From assembly GCA_030599175.1 (NCBI GenBank), contig JAUVON010000093.1, positions 1 to 9,077 on the forward strand: 9,077 nucleotides of DNA. The letters run 5' to 3'. Both the position numbers and the translations under genes were made by a program. Shown here piece by piece: positions 6,399-9,077 of the stretch (its first letter is position 1; the number at the start of each line of letters is the position of its first letter). This DNA is from Desulfobulbaceae bacterium (GTDB taxonomy: Bacteria > Desulfobacterota > Desulfobulbia > Desulfobulbales > Desulfocapsaceae). The notes beneath the pieces were generated by a model. That model saw nothing but the letters and a program-made list of their open reading frames with translations, did not search any database and was not told where the DNA came from.

Positions 6399-7337
6399 AT
6401 GGAGATAAAAATATTAGTTGCCATTGGCAATACCGGCTTAGACGATGTCACGGTTGATTATCTTGGGACTCTTTTTAAGGGTAGCAGTGATGTTAGATTT
6501 GACCTTCTCAGTGTAGTTCACATCGAAGGTGTAACCGAGAGCCAGCGGTTGCTTGGCGATATTGCCTCGGTAGCACTTTCCCATCCGATAGCATTGAAGA
6601 AAAAAACAGTTGCCTCTACTCACTTATCTATCTTGAAAGCGAAATTTCAGACTGCTGGGTTTGCTGAGGAGCAAATAGACTGTCAAGCTGTTTTCTCCTA
6701 CAGCGGTGTTGCCGACACCCTTTTGCTAAAGGGGCAATCCGGCATCTATGATGCTATAATTTTGGCCAAAAGAGATATCTCCAGTCTCCAGAAAATGCTC
6801 CTCGGCAGTATCTCGGCAACTCTCTGGCAAAAAGACCACTCTGTGCCGCTATGGATTGTCAGCGGAAAACCGGCCAACCGTAATTTTCTGGTACCGGTGG
6901 ATTCCTCTTTGCATACTTTGGATGCTGTCGATCATTTAGCATTTATTCTTCAGGGAGATAAAGAGGCTGAGATTTTTTTATTTCATTCAAGCTCAATGTT
7001 GGCAGATCAGCATATTGCTCCTAAAGAGAAATTTTATGACAAATGGGGCAAAGAGTGGTGTGAAGAGCATCTCGAAGGTGGTGCTGATGGTCATTTTCAT
7101 TTTCACGCTTCTGAGCAGATTCTAAAAGAGAGTAAAATTCCAGCCGATCATATCCATCGGATTGATGAGACATCTGGCATTGAACCTGCCCAGAGGATAA
7201 TCAAGGCAATGAAAACTCATGCTTACGCCACCATTGTTATGGGGAGACGACTTGATAGAGAGAAAAATATTTTTAAAGGTGTGAGTGACAGGGTGTTAGC
7301 CAAAATAGACAATGTGGCACTTTGGGTAGTTGGCTGA
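6399..7337 (+). CDS. Tandem-domain universal stress protein with degenerate nucleotide motifs
   Basis: 312 residues made of two Usp folds. Domain 1 is about 1-155 (opening KILVAIGNTGLDD, closing VPLWIV). Domain 2 is about 162-312 (opening NFLVPVDSSLHTLDA, closing VALWVVG). Neither keeps the G-2x-G-9x-G-(S/T) ATP motif. Domain 1 has AKRD at 123-126 then LLGSIS, and domain 2 has MGRRLD then KGVSD. It is therefore probably a non-ATP-binding or altered-ligand Usp. A histidine-rich patch GHFHFHASE (231-239) follows an acidic segment in domain 2 and might bind metal. No signal peptide or membrane helix. The start has a strong GGGAGG (6388-6393), 5 nt before the ATG. It diverges from the canonical usp gene. 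The precise function is not recognised. Confidence 0.85.
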   Translation: MEIKILVAIGNTGLDDVTVDYLGTLFKGSSDVRFDLLSVVHIEGVTESQRLLGDIASVALSHPIALKKKTVASTHLSILKAKFQTAGFAEEQIDCQAVFSYSGVADTLLLKGQSGIYDAIILAKRDISSLQKMLLGSISATLWQKDHSVPLWIVSGKPANRNFLVPVDSSLHTLDAVDHLAFILQGDKEAEIFLFHSSSMLADQHIAPKEKFYDKWGKEWCEEHLEGGADGHFHFHASEQILKESKIPADHIHRIDETSGIEPAQRIIKAMKTHAYATIVMGRRLDREKNIFKGVSDRVLAKIDNVALWVVG

Positions 7338-7344
7338 CTTTTAG

Positions 7345-7486
7345 ATGAAAGTCATGTTTCCCCCCGGATGGAGAGGGCTTCGGAGGAGTGTTGACACAAC
7401 AGGTAAGCGAGCTTGCTAGACTCCGATCCACAGCCTGCGAGGACGTTTGGCAACACTTCTCCGAAGCCCGGTTACATTACTTTCAT
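7345..7486. repeat. 142-bp nested inverted repeat in a convergent intergenic region
   Basis: Inner arms 7375-7393 and 7451-7469 pair over all 19 positions: 18 Watson-Crick and one G-T at 7386/7458. Outer arms 7345-7357 and 7474-7486 pair at 12 of 13 (ATGAAAGT-c-ATGT against ACAT-t-ACTTTCAT). The sides are joined by unequal unpaired stretches (17 nt left, 4 nt right). The 57-nt apical part holds a further CAGG (7400-7403) / CCTG (7434-7437) pairing. No open frame fits it, and there is no T run of a classic terminator. It lies between two converging genes. It may be an interspersed palindromic repeat, a structured RNA or a two-way transcription barrier. Confidence 0.7.
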
Positions 7487-7583
7487 AACAGCGTAGCGGT
7501 GTCATCGTTGTGAAATTCATTTCATGGGTGTTAGATAATATTTTAAAAATGTCCCCCTGTTGTATCTCAGCTACTCAGGATGG

Positions 7584-8810
7584 TCATGAGTTGTTACTTT
7601 CCCCTTTAATTTGTTTTGCCAGTTTTTTGCTTTGGGCTGCCGCCCGGTTGAGATCTTTATCCGTCGGTGCTCCATTCCACTCCACCGGTTCAAGAAAATC
7701 CCATCTTAATTTTTCTGTTAAAAGTTCAAATTCACGTTGTGCGCCACCAGACCATCCGAAAGAGCCAAAACGCAGCACTTTTTTATTCCAGACTTTTTTC
7801 CTGTCAAACATATCTAGCGTCCAGGCCATGGGAGGGAACATTTTATATTCGTAGGTTGGCATTCCTATAATAAGGCCGGCAGACTTCCAGGCTGAAGCTA
7901 AAATAAATCCTATATCATCATTGGGTACCCGATGTATATGGACAGGTAGTCCTACACTACGTACACCTTGTACCATTGCATTAACAACCTGTTCGGTGTT
8001 TCCGTACATACTTGACCAGATGACGGTAATTTCCGGTTCTGCTGGTCCATTCATATAACCGGCAAACTTTGCATAGGCATCAATGATATTTTGCGGATTT
8101 TCCCTCCAGATGATACCATGCGACGGGGCAATCATCTTAATATCCAGCTCTTTAAGGCGATCTATCGCTTTGGTCACAAACATGGAAAAACCACCTATAA
8201 TATTAGCATAGTAGCGAAGTGCTTCATTCATGAAAAAATCATACTGCTCGGTGGAGAGCTGATCATCAAAAATGGTGCCGGTAATTGAGCCATATGATCC
8301 AAATGCATCACAGGTAAACAGGATACCTGAACTCTCCTCAAAAGTTACCATGGTTTCAGGCCAGTGCAGGTTTGGAGCTTCATAAAAGCTTAAGATCTTG
8401 CCCTTACCCAAATCCAGAGTATCACCATTTTTTATAATATGAACATTTTTCTCAATGCCGCAAAACGCCTTTAAGAGGGCGGCCCCTTTTTTGGTAAGAT
8501 AGAACTGTAACTCTGGATTTTTTTTGTAAAAAGCAGGCAACCAGCTGGTATGATCAGGTTCCATATGATTAATGATTAAAAAATCTATATCCTCCGCCTG
8601 CAGGGGGATAGAGTTGAGTTCCTGCTCGAATTCCAATGGTTTATCCCGGATATCTTCCACAAGATCAATAAGCGCAATTTTCTCCCCTCGTACAACATAA
8701 GAATTGATAGAGATGCCGTGGGGCATTGGCCACAGGCCTTCAAAGAGCAAATCACTCTCAAGGTTGACACCTAACCTGAATATATTATCGGTAATTTTTG
8801 TTGCTTTCAT
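7584..8810 (-). CDS. Flavodiiron protein (A-type flavoprotein, oxygen/nitric oxide reductase)
   Basis: 408 residues, the length of single-module class A flavodiiron proteins such as rubredoxin:oxygen oxidoreductase. They reduce O2 to water or NO to N2O in the cytoplasm of anaerobes. The N-terminal metallo-beta-lactamase-like domain keeps every diiron ligand position: His82, Glu84, Asp86 and His87 (NHMEPDH), His149 (NLHWPE), Asp168 (CDAFGSYG), His231 (PSHGIIWR). The C-terminal flavodoxin domain (about 260-400) has FMN loops SSMYGNTEQVV (266-276), PTYEYKMFPPM (318-328) and SFGWSGGAQRE (350-360). No fused rubredoxin or flavin reductase, so an external donor, probably rubredoxin, is needed. AAGGA on the minus strand (8820-8824) lies 9 nt before the ATG. 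Upstream is a probable feoB end. O2 versus NO preference is not readable here. Confidence 0.95.
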   Translation of the reverse strand: MKATKITDNIFRLGVNLESDLLFEGLWPMPHGISINSYVVRGEKIALIDLVEDIRDKPLEFEQELNSIPLQAEDIDFLIINHMEPDHTSWLPAFYKKNPELQFYLTKKGAALLKAFCGIEKNVHIIKNGDTLDLGKGKILSFYEAPNLHWPETMVTFEESSGILFTCDAFGSYGSITGTIFDDQLSTEQYDFFMNEALRYYANIIGGFSMFVTKAIDRLKELDIKMIAPSHGIIWRENPQNIIDAYAKFAGYMNGPAEPEITVIWSSMYGNTEQVVNAMVQGVRSVGLPVHIHRVPNDDIGFILASAWKSAGLIIGMPTYEYKMFPPMAWTLDMFDRKKVWNKKVLRFGSFGWSGGAQREFELLTEKLRWDFLEPVEWNGAPTDKDLNRAAAQSKKLAKQIKGESNNS

Positions 8811-8851
8811 GGGACACTATCCTTGAATTCATTTTTTTCCATTTTGAAGTG

Positions 8852-8884
8852 ACTGCTTGTACGGGCAGAACAAACATAAGCAGT
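8852..8884. promoter_or_regulatory. Inverted repeat in the leader of the flavodiiron gene
   Basis: ACTGCTT (8852-8858) and AAGCAGT (8878-8884) are perfect 7-bp arms around 19 nt, about 42-74 nt upstream of the flavodiiron ATG. It is not followed by a T run on either strand, so a regulator site or leader hairpin is more likely than a terminator. Function unknown. Confidence 0.25.
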
Positions 8885-8994
8885 GTCTGTAGAATCCTCT
8901 TGCTGACTCAATCTTTAATTTAGTGACATTGGCTGAAAAATAACATTTTGTATTTTTAGTATTAGGTTGATCTTCACTTTTCCATACACATCAT

Positions 8995-9077
8995 TTAATG
9001 AAATCCGAGTAGAAGGGCGGACTGATAAAAAATAAAACTGCTTATCCAGGCAACACCAAGACCAGTGACCAGGCTGA
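8995..9077 (-). CDS. feoB: C-terminal end of a membrane protein, probably ferrous iron transporter FeoB
   Basis: On the minus strand one frame enters from the window edge (first full codon 9075-9073) and gives 26 residues before TAA at 8997-8995: SLVTGLGVAWISSFIFYQSA then LLLGFH. It is a hydrophobic helix ending in a pattern (G-x-A-W-x-x-S-F-I-x-Y-Q, then LLGF) that resembles the last transmembrane helix and tail of FeoB, the GTP-dependent inner-membrane Fe2+ importer. Another minus frame is also open but encodes an unprotein-like sequence. The stop lies 184 nt upstream of the flavodiiron ATG, in the same direction. With only 26 residues the FeoB name is tentative; that this is a membrane-protein end is more secure. 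Confidence 0.5.
   Translation of the reverse strand, partial: SLVTGLGVAWISSFIFYQSALLLGFH

Noticed and set aside
7375..7469. Integron attC site as an explanation of the inverted repeat
   Set aside because: The expected conserved ends (RYYYAAC and GTTRRRY core sites) are not placed properly, the arms are too perfect, and no integrase or cassette genes are nearby.
7510..7870. Plus-strand frames of 114 and 67 codons near the end of the flavodiiron gene
   Set aside because: They are antisense to the conserved flavodoxin domain and lack family features.
8936..8957. AAAAATA / TATTTTT hairpin after the probable feoB stop as a terminator
   Set aside because: The stem has only A-T pairs and would be very unstable. 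A terminator normally needs a G/C-rich stem.

Overview
The window reads as a stretch of chromosome from a Gram-negative, probably anaerobic or microaerophilic bacterium of moderate G+C. No gene here fixes the taxon. The mix of a catabolic hut system with a long-form urocanase, a flavodiiron oxygen/NO reductase, a probable FeoB and two universal stress proteins would fit a sulfate-reducer-like (Desulfobacterota) organism, but that is an inference of low certainty.

Layout. (1) Positions 1-3902 hold a histidine-utilisation locus. hutU (urocanase) runs leftward off the window edge, and hutH (histidine ammonia-lyase) followed by hutC (GntR/UTRA repressor) runs rightward. The shared 297-bp divergent region carries two identical TGTATATACA palindromes, which match the known HutC operator. 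One lies on the predicted hutU promoter and the other close to the hutH promoter. HutH turns histidine into urocanate, HutU hydrates urocanate, and urocanate is the known inducer that releases HutC, so this is a self-contained regulatory circuit. The later hut steps are not in the window. (2) Positions 4079-5640 hold a two-gene, overlapping operon: a cupin-type D-lyxose/mannose isomerase and a PfkB-family sugar kinase. Together they suggest aldose to ketose to ketose phosphate. (3) Positions 5692-7337 hold two divergent Usp genes, one canonical single-domain UspA with an intact ATP motif and one tandem-domain Usp whose motifs have decayed. (4) Positions 7338-7583 lie between converging genes and carry a 142-bp nested inverted repeat that no gene explains. 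(5) Positions 7584-9077, minus strand, hold a flavodiiron protein and, upstream of it at the window edge, the last 26 codons of a probable FeoB.

No tRNA, rRNA, CRISPR array, transposase or phage gene was seen. The least explained signal is the nested inverted repeat at 7345-7486. The most legible regulatory structure is the twin HutC operator region.
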